Shown here piece by piece: positions 49,104-60,470 of a DNA stretch of 64,000 nucleotides. The DNA comes from Mesorhabditis belari. Its lineage: Eukaryota; Nematoda; Chromadorea; Rhabditida; Rhabditidae. The DNA lies in contig CAUEEP010000752.1 in the NCBI GenBank assembly GCA_958450365.1, forward strand, positions 740,001 to 804,000, given 5' to 3'. Under the pieces are notes generated by a model, which did no database searches, had not been told where the DNA came from, and worked only from the letters and a program-made list of their open reading frames with translations. Position 1 is the first letter of the stretch. Each line of letters opens with the position of its first letter. The position numbers were made by a program, and so were the translations under genes.

Positions 49104-50860
49104 AATCAATAAAAAAATAAACGTAAATGAACAAATAAAAACAAATAAAATATCAACTTTTATTAGCACAAACAAAAATGACTCAAATAAGAAGTAAAGC
49201 GATTGAATCTGTAAGAAAATTCTTAAAAAAACGAATTCAAATCAAACACTCAGAACTTTAGAATTGTTTCTAGAAAGAAATTTCAAATTCTGTAAAATAT
49301 GGCGGCTGAAAATAGCTGAAAACGATCAAAAATTCAGCTCAAAATCTAGTTTTTCACGTTCACAATCTTTGAGGATTGAAAATGGATTGAAATCTTTTCT
49401 TTATTTCTTTTTCTTTGATCACTTTGTCATTGAGTGACCGAATTTTGAAGGACTTAAGGCGAAGAACGAGAGTGTTCTTGTGAGCAGTCTGTGAGCAGTC
49501 TTGATGTTCAATTATTCCGGTTTGAGTTTTTGAGTGTCACACTCAAAAAGACATTCAAGTTGCTTGTTTCAATGGTTAGCTACATTGTTGTCATGATTTT
49601 TCTAAAGTTCTTTTTGCTGAGAGCTTTTATTGGCCTGAATATTATTTAAACTCATAAAGTACTCATTTTTGCAAGTAGTTGTGTTTCATTTTACCATGTG
49701 TTTCCTAAAAAAGGTGGTCTCTAGAAAAAGCTACTGTAATCTACCGTAAGCGAAAGCTACCGTAATCAAAAGCTACCGTAATCTACCGTATCAAAAGCTA
49801 CCGTAATCTACCATAAGCGAAAGCTACCATAATCAAAAGCTACCGTAATCTACCGTATCAAAAGCTACCGTAATCCAGATGTTTCTAAAAGCTATTGTAA
49901 TCCAAGGGTCCATTAGATAAAGGTAAACAAAGCCACATACAAGCTATGGTATTCAATAGATTTGTAACAGACTTATTTGGCGCCTTTAAGTACAATAGCT
50001 GTTGAAGTACGTTGCTCCAGTAATGTGACGACCCGTTTAAAATCCCGGATTCTTTTAAAAAACCCGGAAATTACGCAAGAGCCGGTATTTTTATTTAGTT
50101 CATCTGAAGATCTAGTCAAAAAGCTTTGCCTGGATGATTTCTAATCACTGTGTAGCCCTGGCCAAACCTCTTGAGTCATTATTGCATCCACTTTTTCAAA
50201 AGATCACCTTTTAAAAAACGCTTTAACCACAAAGAAAGCAAAATTTAATGCAATTTCATTATAGAAAAAGGGAATGATTCCAACATGAATTTCGGAATCG
50301 CCGTGGATTTTATAAAGTCGACCACAGAGATCGTAAAATCCGCAAAAAAAAAATAATTTGCGCAAACCTAGAGGATAGTGTGCTTGTATACTAATTTTTT
50401 TTTTTTGATTTTGGTCAGAACTCGTTTCCGCTCTACGCCAAAATTTTGATTACAATTCATCATTTCCTAAACGAGAGCAACGTTTTCTGCTTAAAAACAC
50501 AACTTATAAAAGCTGCATTGCAAATTAAGGATTATAAAAGCAAAACCATATACATATGCGTCATTTCATTTTATTTAAATATCTTTAAGAAGAAAATTAT
50601 TTCCGAAAAGTATAGCGTACAGGGGAAATGAACTAGGATCAAAAATTTCGTATGTTCGTATCATGCTATCCTCTTTCCCACCGCTACATCTGATACAGCT
50701 TTGTAAAAGAGCCTCAAAAAGGAGCCTTAAAACTTTAAACCTGAATATCTCGCGTTTGCAGGATCTTTGGTAAAAATTTTTTACATATTTGTGATCTCCG
50801 TGATCGATTCTATAAGATCCACATAGGCTTGGAGCGACTCCGAACTTCAAATTGGAGTAA
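49104..50860. other. No gene supported; short repeats
   Basis: 49725-49890 contains tandem AAAGCTACCGTAATCTACCG repeats. 50290-50345 and 50790-50825 form a weak inverted pair (GTGGATTTTATAAAGTCGAC / CGATTCTATAAGATCCAC). The open frames here have no recognised motif. Confidence 0.5.
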
Positions 50861-50864
50861 AGAT

Positions 50865-51090
50865 TTAAGTAAGTAAATAAGTAAATAAGTAAATAAGTAA
50901 ATAAGTAAATAAGTAAGTAAGTAAGTAAATAAGTAAATAAGTAAGTAAGTAAGTAAATAAGTAAATAAGTAAGTAAGTAAGGAAGGAAGGAAGGAAGTAA
51001 GTAAGGAAGTAAGGAAGTAAGTAAGGAAGGAAGTAAGTAAGTAAGTAAGTAAAGAAATAAAGTAAAGAAATAAAGTAAAGGAGTAAAGAT
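50865..51090. repeat. AAGT/GGAA microsatellite
   Basis: (AAGTAAGTAAATAAGT)n passing into GGAAGGAAGG and back. It is preceded by GGCTTGGAGCGACTCCGAAC ... GATTTAAGTAAG, exactly as before the shorter AAGT run at 48055-48120, so flank and microsatellite moved together. Confidence 0.9.
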
Positions 51091-51207
51091 TGTAAAGAAA
51101 TATTTTAAAAAGCCAGTTATTTCGATTCAAAAATTCTGAATTGAGTCAAAGTTTAGTTCGCAAAAATGAAAGAAAAAAGCAAATAGAAACCTTTCCCAAT
51201 CAATTCA

Positions 51208-54200
51208 CTATTTTCCAGGACAAGCGCTCGGTGTATTCGCACAAGTCACTCCAAAACATCCAACTGCCATAATTTGAACAGTGGCCCCGTTTGCAGTCAA
51301 ATCCCATCCATTTCCAGCTGCATTGCATACAATAGTGGCGGTGGCGGTTGGAGTACCAATGGCTGTCCCATGTGTATCCATGTCAAACTGAAATTTTTAT
51401 GATAAAAGCAATTGACATGAGCAATTGACATGAGCAATTGACATGAGCAATTGACATGAGCAATTGACATGAGCAATTGACATGAGCAATTGACATGAGC
51501 AATTGACATGAGCAATTGACATGAGCAATTTGGATTCTTCGCAAATAAAAAGCTTATAGTTAGTGTCGTGACGATCTCGTGATCGAGATCGCCATGGGAA
51601 TGGCCAGGCACCTATGTTGACGAACGCCTATTGTGCGAGATTTAATATGCGTCGCTATCCGTTCAACTCCATTGTGTGCAAGACGAGACCAATGCCTGAG
51701 TTCCGTACAGGGTGCGTCATAATTATTGCAACAAGATACTCAAGGCATTGCACACCAAGAAGTTTCACTGGAAGAAGATTTTTAAATACAAATAGCTTTA
51801 TTTAACAGTAACAAATAAGGAAACAAGAGATCATTCGATATGACCGCCTTTTTCCTTGATAACAGCCCTTAATCGGTTCGGATATGCCTCCACTGCGGCC
51901 CGAATGTCATCTTGAGGAGTCGCCTTCCATCCTTTGGTCAAAGACTTCTTCAAGGTCAAAGAGCAGACATTAGCCTCTAAGATTGCCCAAATGGAAAAGT
52001 CCATCACATTGAGATCCGGTGAGTTTGGAGGCCATTCATCCTTGGTGATCACTGAGGGAAAGTTGGCCACACATCAGTCCTGAACCGTTTTCTTCGTGTG
52101 AGCGGGAGGCAATTAGGCAAGAATAAAGAAGATAGAACGCAACACAACAAAAAAGGGGGCAAAAAAAATAAGAAAGCTGTTTGGAAAACGGTCTTTGAAC
52201 TCTTGTTGCAATAATTATGACGCACCCTGTATAAAAGCAATGTGAACGAGCTGCCGAGGTGTGCCGTGGAGTGTCTCTACTCTCCCAATCTCAAACCACT
52301 GAACCAACTATTATCGCTGTAATAAAGATTATATCTAAACCAACAATAATCACTACAGTTACCAATGTAAACAATAAACTTTGATTTTGAAACTTACCGA
52401 AATCGTCGCTTGAAAGCCTCCTGGAGCAGTTGATGTACAAGTGAGCGTCCTTGTCGCACAACCTTGCGCATTTGTTCCAAGAACATCTGAAATTTAACAA
52501 TAACACCAAGCAAAAACAATATTGTAATTAGAGTGCATTTCTTTTAAGTAATGCTTTTTCTAAAAGGTACAAATTTTAGAAAACTACCGTAGCCGCCAGT
52601 TTACATTTGATCAGCTAGATCATTTGATCAGATTTTGGTATCTTTATGAGCTGTTATTCTTTGTTTGAGCTTTGTGATTCAAAAATTAGGCTAATTGAAT
52701 TTGGTGGTTGATCATGGTAGCTTTCTGAAAAAGGTACCTCTTAGAAAAAGGCATTAAAGTGGAGCAGACTTGTAATACCTTATTTTCCCTAATAGTAGCC
52801 GAGTTAATGACTATTTTATGGATTCCAAGTTTTCCTAGAAACTCAACACTTAAATCCCCCACAAGATCTCATCGTCAGCTACATTTTCCGATCCCACATC
52901 GATAGGTTCTGATAAACGGTTTTCAAGATTTCGAGCAATTTAGGCGAAGCTTACGGAGCACTATTAGAGAAAATACGACACCCATATTCAACCCAAACAA
53001 ACCGCTTGCAAATGCAGTTGTCCCTGTTGATGCTGTATCAATGGTGAGTGGTGGATTCGTCAAAGTGCATTGGCCACAAGCTTAAAGGCCATGAATCGCA
53101 TAGAAATATTCTTTTCTCAACCTACCTGTCGGCGCTGTAGTCGTCGTTGTTGTGGTCTATAAGCTGGTTAGGTGATTAAACATTAAAAGTAAGCAAAGTA
53201 TTGCAAGATCTTAGAATTTGGTTCACCACAGTATGCAATTAACTTGTTTCAATGCAAGGTTTTATTTCAAGATTCAAGGCGGGATCAATTATAAGGTCAA
53301 AAAATTAAGATTAGAGAAGGAAGTGGACACAAACCGGATTCTGAATTGAAATCTTACTATAGCACTATGAATAGGTTATCGGACATTTGATACGCGGCGC
53401 GCTCTTTTTGCCATTGGCAATCCAACTTTGAGCTCAAATTTCTTGGTGTTGGGTTGTCCAATTTAAATAGTTTTTGTATCATTAGATGCGCCAAGTCTTT
53501 CTCTATCGATTGGTACAAATAATATTTAAATTGAACAACCCAACACCAAGAAATTTGAGCTCAAGGTTGGATTGCCAATGGCAAAGGGGGGGGCGTATAA
53601 AAGGTCTTTCTGGCCCCGCCCCTTTTGCCAATCCAACTTTGAGCTCAAATATCTTGGTGTTGGGCTGTCCAATTTAAATAGTTTTTGTACCAATCGATAG
53701 AGAAAGACTTGGCGCATCTATTGATGCCAAGAATGTTTCAATTGGACAACCCAAAGATATTTGAGCTCAAGGTTGGATTGCCAATGGCAAAGGGGGGGGG
53801 GCGTATAAAAGGTCTTTCTGGCCCCGCCCCTTTTGCCAATCCAACTTTGAGCTCAAATATCTTGGTGTTGGGCTTTCCAATTTAAATAGTTTTTGTACCA
53901 ATCGATAGAGAAAGTCTTGGCACATCAATGATGCCAAGAATATTTAAATTGGACCGCCCAACACCAAGAAATTTCGACTCAAAGTTAGATTGCCAATGGC
54001 AAAGAGATTGCCAATCGATTTCTGTTTTTATTCAAACTCAAAAACCCACCGTTGTTGTTGTGGTTGTAGTTGTGGTTGTTGTAGCTAAAAAGTCATTTTT
54101 CGAAGAAAAATCGGTACTTTTCGATTAGTGGAACAAAATTTATGCTGTTTTTGCCATCACAATTAAAAAGGAACCATAAGGGGACAAAATTTAAATACAA

Positions 54201-55543
54201 ATTTGGATTTGTATTACTGTGTTTTCTGCTCCAACAATTCTAACATATTTTGCCCAGAGTTTCCCAATAAACTATTAGTAATAAGATACCGTAACTACTG
54301 TAATAGTACCCCACCCCCATAATGACGGTGCGGAGCGTTGCGTAGTCTAGCTTTGAACGAGTTTTTCTCGACACTGGTTTATGCTACAATGAGCGCTTAG
54401 GTATCAAAAAATAGCCCTGAATTTCAGCAATTTTTTGATACCAAAGACGCATTTTTTGAAAGTAGGGGCGCTTTGAAAAAAATGAAATACTAAAAAACTT
54501 TTGCGACTACGCGACTGTACGAGGGGGGTGGGGTACTATTACAGTATTTACAGTAAGTAATAAAGCCTATTATAGCGTAAATTGTGTCAAAAAAATCACC
54601 AAGAAACATGCTTTCCAAATGGAAATGTGAAATTTGTGCCCTTAATCGAAACCTACTGAAAAATCACATTCAAACGAACTCCAACTAACATCATTTAAAA
54701 GTATATTTATTCAACACGAATAATGAATTATAACATAAAGGAGGAAATTTTTACCCCAAATTACCCTAAAGTCTCGAGTATAAGTTCTGCCTTAATTTAG
54801 ATTCGCTTTAATTGCTTTGAATTTCTTTTTGTTGGGTTTTTATACATTTTTATTGTTATATAAACTTTTATTATTTTTCTTGGAGCGCGGGATACTACCG
54901 GATACTACGCGGGATACTACAGCCTATCACCATTGCTATTTGTTATGTGCATGGATACATCCAGACGATAGTGTTAAAGAAGACGCTGGAAAGCATCTCT
55001 TTCGACCGTCGACGTGGACTTTGGCCGGATGAAGAGGCCAGGGAGGGATCCATAAGACTGAGCACCGGAGAGGAGCAGGGCGGACGCGCCGAGCCACGGC
55101 CAGGGCCAGGGCCGAGCCACGCCCGGAGCAACAAATAACAGCATAAAATTACTATAACCCTCAATAAATTTACTTCTATTATTGTTCTTAAAAGGCAAAA
55201 AAGTTATGCTGCAGCGGGGTTCGAACCCTCGACACACCGCACCGGAGACAGCCGTCAATTTGCATGCGAAAACCAAACAGAACTTATACTCGCGACTTTA
55301 GGGTACTCCTATTACCCAAATGTTGTTAAGAAAAAAACCCATAATAATGGGAAAAAGAAGCAATCTTTCTAGCAATCCGGGGATCGAACCCTTAACCCAC
55401 CAACTAGGAGACAAGACTCCTATCTGATCGGCTACGACGGCTAATTTAGCAAAAAAAAACTCACTTTGTGTCCTCAAGCATGCATCAATATAAAGAAAAT
55501 CAATAAAACAAAGAAAAATCAGAATTTTCAGCGAAATTTTCAT
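51208..55543 (-). CDS. C6 (DUF281) secreted protein E
   Basis: Six exons: 55465-55543, 54050-54084, 53126-53156, 53003-53080, 52398-52486, 51208-51387; 163 residues, all in phase. Signal peptide MKISLKILIFLCFIDFLYIDA, then CLRTQ, short Thr-rich region ending TTAPT, and a C6 domain: CGQCTLTNPP, NAQGCA, LTCTST, IVCNAAGNGW, AVGCFGVTC, TPSACPGK. The second and third C6 exons are 89 and 180 bases, identical in length to those of gene D, and the first is 78 in both. The last intron contains the mariner derivative at 51708-52229. The Thr exon intron contains P3 elements, and the first intron a P1 MITE, a GC-rich patch and tRNA-like relics. Confidence 0.85.
51405..51535. repeat. Minisatellite GAGCAATTGACAT
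   Basis: About ten tandem copies of the 12-13 base unit TGAGCAATTGACA directly upstream (in gene sense) of the last exon of C6 gene E. Confidence 0.95.
51708..52229 (-). mobile_element. Tc1/mariner-type deletion derivative
   Basis: 522 bases flanked by TA on each side. Terminal repeats CAGGGTGCGTCATAATTATT and AATAATTATGACGCACCCTG are perfect. The minus strand keeps the C-terminal transposase region with EWPPNSPDLNVMDFSIWAIL (third catalytic Asp) and IRAAVEAYPNRLRAVIKEKG. The rest is deleted. Related to the element at 24503-25783 but with intact ends. Confidence 0.9.
53375..54010. mobile_element. P3 MITE cluster
   Basis: Two to three P3 copies in head-to-tail/foldback arrangement, each with TTGGGCTGTCCAATTTAAAT or its complement, CAATCGATAGAGAAAGACTT and GC-rich arms (GGCCCCGCCCC). 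It lies in an intron of C6 gene E. The repeated open frames are artefacts. Confidence 0.85.
54297..54556. mobile_element. Foldback MITE, family P1
   Basis: Complete copy with ends TACCGTAACTACTGTAATAG and GGGTACTATTACAGTATTTA, in the first intron of C6 gene E. Confidence 0.85.
54880..55140. other. GC-rich patch
   Basis: CGGATACTACGCGGGATACTA, then 55025-55130 with GGCCAGGGCCAGGGCCGAGC and GACGCGCCGAGCC. Composition is clearly unlike the AT-rich surroundings. Several overlapping short frames exist on both strands, none recognised. Confidence 0.5.
55205..55275 (-). pseudogene. tRNA-like relic
   Basis: Minus strand has a perfect B box in GAGGGTTCGAACCCC with a pairing T stem. The D arm is not convincing. 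It shares GTCTCC...GGGTTCGA...CCCCG with the next relic at 55368. Confidence 0.45.
55368..55445 (-). pseudogene. tRNA-like relic
   Basis: Minus strand: A box TAGCCGATCAG, anticodon stem AGGAG/CTCCT around TCTTGT, B box GGGTTCGATCCC. Acceptor ends do not pair. It ends about 20 bases from the signal exon of C6 gene E. Confidence 0.5.
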
Positions 55544-55925
55544 GCCAATTTTTGGTGTGAAAAAAGACGATGATCGCTGAGTAGAAAAAAGCTTTTATGC
55601 AGAAAAAAGCTATGGGGAAATTAGTCGCTAACATGAATTTGGGATAACGAAGAAAAAGGTAAAAGAATGAAGGAGAAAGTGAAAAAATCATGTCTTCCAA
55701 TATGTGATTTGGTTTGTTTATAACATGGGAATTCATATTTATTTCAAATTTCAAAATCTGTTAAGTTTAAAAGCCGTCTAAAAGCCGTCTAAAAGTATTT
55801 TAGAAAGTTACTGTATTCAAAGCTGTAGCTGAAAGCTTTCTTTTTATCACTCAAAGTTTAATATCTGATTGAGAAGTTTTGCTGAGGATTGAATACTGAA
55901 TAAGTGCTCTAAACAGTGAAAATTT

Positions 55926-56115
55926 GGGGAGTGGGACAAATGCGACCTTTTTTTGCGCACTCGGACATTTGCGCACCTTTTTTCCGCACCTTGCCCATTA
56001 GCACACCCTTTTTCGCGTTTTAAAAAGCTCTAAAAAGCTAATATTAACCAATTTCTATTCAAAATGTTGTTTTTCTAGGTAATTTGAGGGCGTAGAATTC
56101 AAATTTTGACATAAC
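55926..56115. mobile_element. Foldback MITE, family P2, diverged partial copy
   Basis: Begins GGGGAGTGGGACAAATGCGA and includes GCACCTTGCCCATTAGCACA; next to the complete copy at 56117. Confidence 0.7.
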
Positions 56116-56116
56116 A

Positions 56117-56512
56117 GGGGGGTGGGACAAATGCTACCTTTTTTTGCGCACCTGGACATTTGCGCACCTTTTTTTTGCTGGAAAAGGCCTTAGGAAAGGT
56201 CGTAGAGCTTCAAAAATGTTTTCATAGAAGGGAATCGTATACGTAGATTCCGAATTTCGACAAATCAGACCTCGCTGACACGTCAAATTTGGGCTAAAAG
56301 GCAAAAACTACGCAACTTAACGCTTTTCCGCAGTTTTTGCCTTTTAGCCCAAATTTGACGTGTCAGCGAGGTCTGATTTGTCGAAATTCGGAATCTACGT
56401 ATACGGTTCCCTTCTATGAAAACATTTTTGAAGCTCTACGACCTTTCCTAAGGCCTTTTCCAGCAAAAAAAAGGTGCGTAAAAAAAGGTCGCATTTGTCC
56501 CACTCCCAAAAT
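56117..56512. mobile_element. Foldback MITE, family P2, complete copy
   Basis: Left GGGGGGTGGGACAAATGCTA, right GTCGCATTTGTCCCACTCCC, near-perfect arms of about 170 bases with the same centre as the 30294 copy. Confidence 0.9.
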
Positions 56513-57300
56513 TTGAGTTCGGTACGTGCTGAAAGCTGGATTTTTGAGTACGGTAGCTTTCTAAATTGAATTCCTTTTCGAAAACTCATCACTTCAGAGG
56601 AAATGATATGTTCAAATGAAGATTTTAAGTTAAAAATTCATTTGCTGCTAATTCTCTAAAACAATCTTTTTTAAAAATTCTATCACAAAAAAAAACTATC
56701 ACAAAATGAAACTAAATAAGCTAATTCATAAGGAAAATAGTTTATTCTTATGCTTTTCTTTGTTACAAAGAAAACTCGAAGAAAATCTGAGCAAAAACGA
56801 AAGAGATCGATTAAAATGAGCTGACAAGGGAATGTCAACTGAGTGTAGTGGTTAAATTACATGTGCTACAGACTATTCAATGCAGAATTTAACGCCGATT
56901 CCGAAGCTGCTTTCCGTTTCTGCTATGAAGCACTATGTCAAAAGTTATAAACATGCAAAGTTTTGTATAGTTTTGTATATATAAAACAGAGTTTATAAGC
57001 AGATTTCCCAGAGGCTTTCCAAAGGTTTTCTAGAGATTTTCCAAAGGTGTTTGGGAGGCGGTGGTGGCTGAGTTGTAGTGGGTTCGAGTTCGAGTCCATC
57101 CCTCTGCTCTTCCCATTTGCTCTTTTGGATTTGCAAAGTTTTACTTTTGATAGCGTGCTCCATATCAGAAAAGGACAGCTGAACGGAAAGCAGCTTCGGA
57201 ATCAGCGTTGGATTCTGCATCAATTATGGCACATGTCATTTAACCACTACACCCAGTTGACATTCCCTTGTGAGTATATTGAATTTAGGAGTTAATCTTA
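56513..57300. other. Spacer between C6 genes E and F
   Basis: An inverted pair, AATGTCAACTGAGTGTAGTGGTTAAAT near 56835 and its complement near 57235 with CCGAAGCTGCTTTCCGTTTC/GAAAGCAGCTTCGG, frames 56830-57270. No gene supported. Confidence 0.5.
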
Positions 57301-59628
57301 TCAAGGGCATACTGATGGATTGGAGGCACAAGTAACAGCTGAGCACGAAATTGTTGTAATGTCTTCCGTTTCTCCCCGTGATGAGAACGTCCACACGTCA
57401 CCCGTCGACGAACAGATCAACTCGGCGCTAGCTGTCGGCGTTCCAGTAACACTTGATATTTTGTTAAACTAAAAATTTAGAGACTTTGAAGAGCTAAAGT
57501 ATCGCTAAAGAGCTAAAGCTAAAGAGCTTTTAGGACAGAGCTAAATTAGAAATTACGTGTTCCTGGAAAGACTCGAGATTTGAGAACTTGCATAGCTTAA
57601 GAGCCATCTTTCTTCAAAGTTTTAGCCTTCATTCTAAGAGGAATAGCCTCTTAGAATGGCCTTTAAAAAGATAAGATATCGTTTTTTGTTTGAAAATTCA
57701 AGTATTCCTACCGTAATGACAGCTTGGAAACCACCAGGAGCCGTCGAAGTACAAGTGAACGTCAACGTTGCACAGCCATTAGCATCTTTCCCTTGGACTT
57801 CTGAAAAGATATTGACTTTAAAAATAAAGAGATCGGCTTAGAAGTAGGCTTAGAACCAGGCTTAGAACAGTTTAAAACAGTTGAAAACAGTTTAAAACAG
57901 TTTAAAACACATTTTCCGTCTTACAAACCCGATGTAAAAGGACCAGTTTCCGTGGACGTCGTATCAATTGCCACCATCGATTTTGTGCACTTTGAACAAG
58001 CTAAATGTTTTGAGATAGAGATTATTGAATAAAATTGATACCCGTTGGTGCTGGAGTCGTAGTCTAAATTCTTTTCTCATTAAATGATAATTTATTGATG
58101 GCTAACCGTCGTTTTTCTTGTGGTCGTTGTTTTTGTAGGCGTTTTTGTTGTTGTCGTCGTGGCTAAAGTTCAAGTTAGATATTAGGTAGAGTTCAAAGTT
58201 AGATTGGCAAAAGGGGCGGGGCCAGAAAGACCTTTTATACGCCCCCCCCCCTTTGCCATTGGCAATCCAACCTTGAGCTCAAATTTCTTGGTGTTGGGCT
58301 GTCCAATTTAAATAGTATTTGTACCAATCGATAGAGAAAGACTTGGCGCATCTAATAATACAAAAACTATTTCAATTGGACAACCCAACACCAAGAAATT
58401 TGAGCTCAAAGTTAGATTGCCAATCTTTTTTTCTCGATGCTTGTCATTTTGTAAAACAAAATTTAAAATGAGTTTTGTGCTTCAGAAGTGTAATTTAGTT
58501 TCCGGTGATCACTGGTGATGTTATATTGAACTTTCTGGGTTGATTGCTCGGTGAATCGGTCGTTGAGCATCACTCATCAATCTCTGAATCTTCAAAGTCT
58601 TTCAAGATTTATGTCTTTCAAAGATAAGCATTAGGAAACTCTTTGAAGTTATATTTTAGGTGCGATCTGATGCAAAAAGCCTGCAATAAGCCTGCAAAAT
58701 CTGATCTGATGCAAAGCCCTTAGTTAAAAGCATTCCAAATCCTACTTATCATAAGCCGTTTTCGAAAACTAAGCCTTCAAAGTTCCAGCCAATTTCATCA
58801 AGCAGCAAGCTAGCCTACTTAAAGCCTTAGCGTCGATCAATCCGTGTGCCTCGGTAGCCTGGATAATGTGCTAGTGCCTCGTACTTTTTTGGGATGTCGT
58901 TAAAACAACCCCGTCAAATTTCTCGCAATCCAAAAAACCAAGCGCTGTTTTGAACGTTTTCTATTTGGCGCTGTTTTAACTACAACCCAAAAAAAGTACG
59001 AGGCGTTAGCACATTATCCAGGCTACCTGGCACACGGATTGATCAGCGCTAAGGCTTTAAGTTAGGCTACCGAGGCACACCAATGAATCAACGCCAAGGC
59101 TTTAAGTAGGCTAGCTTGCTGTTTGACGAAATTGGCTGGAACTTTGAAGGCTTAGATTTCGAAAACGGCTTATGATAAGTAGGAATTGAAGGCAGTTTTG
59201 GGATGTCGTTAATTATTTTTTGCCGTTATTGCCGTTTTTGCATCAGATCGCATCTGAAATGTAACTTCAAAGGGCTTTCTGGTTAGATTATTCGACTTGT
59301 AAAGTAAGTTTTTCGATTAACGATTTGTTTGGAACTTGAAACAATGTGTGAAGGCTATTGAGAATTTCTCAAAACGCAAAACAACAGTGCTGCCATGGGC
59401 TTTTTCATGATAAATTGTGGGATGATATTGGTGTGGGTGAATCAGCATAAACCCTATGACTTGTGATCTTATTCTTGTGATCTGGTGATCTTGCGTGATC
59501 TTATTCTTGTGATCTTATACTGTGATCTTGTTCTCATGATAAAACTCACAAGGAGGCTGTGTACGGGCACAACCAAACGCCAATTCGACGATGCTCAAAA
59601 GCGAGATCAAGCACAACTCGATTCTCAT
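57301..59628 (-). CDS. C6 (DUF281) secreted protein F
   Basis: Six exons: 59550-59628, 58107-58162, 58042-58063, 57929-58000, 57712-57800, 57301-57468; 161 residues, all in phase. Signal peptide MRIELCLISLLSIVELAFG, then CARTQPP, a Thr/Lys-rich stretch (TPTKTTTTRKTT) and TTTPAPTA, then a C6 domain: CSKCTKS, DANGCA, FTCTST, LICSSTGDVW, TISCSAVTC, NPSVCP. The most divergent copy: the FNMD motif that opens the last exon is FNKI, and its first C6 exon is 72 bases rather than 78. It resembles gene A at CSKC. P3 and another foldback lie in its first intron. Confidence 0.84.
58180..58430. mobile_element. Foldback MITE, family P3
   Basis: Outer arms AGTTAGATTGGCAAAAGGGG / CCAATCTAACTTTG-like, inner GGTGTTGGGCTGTCCAATTT and complement. 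First intron of C6 gene F. Confidence 0.85.
58660..59250. mobile_element. Foldback element in first intron of C6 gene F
   Basis: Arms contain CTTATCATAAGCCGTTTTCG and complement, GGATAATGTGCTAGTGCCTC and complement, GCATCAGATCGCA ends. The centre resembles 11806-11880 (CGCAATCCAAAAAACCAAGC, GAACGTTTTCTATT). Confidence 0.8.
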
Positions 59629-59747
59629 CTCTAGAACGAGTTCTAGCAATGTTTCTCAGAACAAAGATTGAATTTTTCTTATTTTCAACGTTAAACACAG
59701 TGTTTCAATACAGTTTTTCAATTCTTCAAGCTTTAAATTGTTATTCA

Positions 59748-59890
59748 TTACTCTAAAGAACATTGTGTACAACAGAAGAGAATAGAACAAGTTTTGACAG
59801 TTTTTGACTGTTTTTGACTGTTTTTGAGAAGCTTTTACAAGCTTTTTGACAGGTTTTATTATAAAAAAATCTAAACAATGGTTCTCCAAT
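59748..59890. repeat. Repeat recurring at 61683-61800
   Basis: CATTACTCTAAAGAACATTGTGTACAACA followed by (GTTTTTGACT)n and GACAGGTTTTATTAT appears at both places. 61612-61680 and 61795-61870 additionally repeat AAAGAAATTGCGGTTTCACT. Confidence 0.7.
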
Positions 59891-60470
59891 GGGTCAAATC
59901 GTTTTTTTTGTGTGTAAATTCTCATTGTTATCGTTGTTGAGCTCTTGCCAAAGATTTAAATCTCTTTATGAAAAGAGAGAGCTGAAAATAAAGGCTTTGG
60001 TTGGCTGGCTGGTTAGAAAAAGAAGCCAAAAAAAAAGGAAAGAGAGTAAATCTCGCGTCAAGAAAGACTGGATCGAAAATGTCATCGTTTTGTGACGGGG
60101 AAACCCTTCACGGAAATGCACACAACAATTATATGGGGGATCGGTTGGAAAATCTAAACCGCAAATGATATTTTATCTTATGAGCAATAGTTTGTTAGAC
60201 TTTAATGGATAAAATAACCTTTATGCTTAGTTATTTAGTGTTTAGAATGAGTAAAGAGCAATCATTTTCCTTCGATTTTTATTGGTAACAAAAAAACTAG
60301 TATCTTAGTAGAAGATTGACTGTCATTCTTTGAAATGATTGCTGGTGCTTTGAGCTGACTTAAAGCTGTAATTTTGTAGTTTTGACAAGAATGACACAAG
60401 AATGACAGTCAACTAGTAGAAGTAAATTGTTTTTGATTCTAATGGAAATCTCTTTATCACTTTTTAGCTT

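Noticed and set aside
50810..51130. Leu/Thr/Tyr-rich 106-residue frame resembling a membrane protein
   Set aside because: Translation of the AAGT microsatellite.
51405..51535. CRISPR-like regular repeats
   Set aside because: The unit is 12-13 bases with no spacers; this is a simple minisatellite, and the genome is eukaryotic.
53486..54128. Repeated 60-70 residue frames
   Set aside because: Readings of P3 MITE copies and, at 54050-54084, antisense of the Thr exon of gene E.
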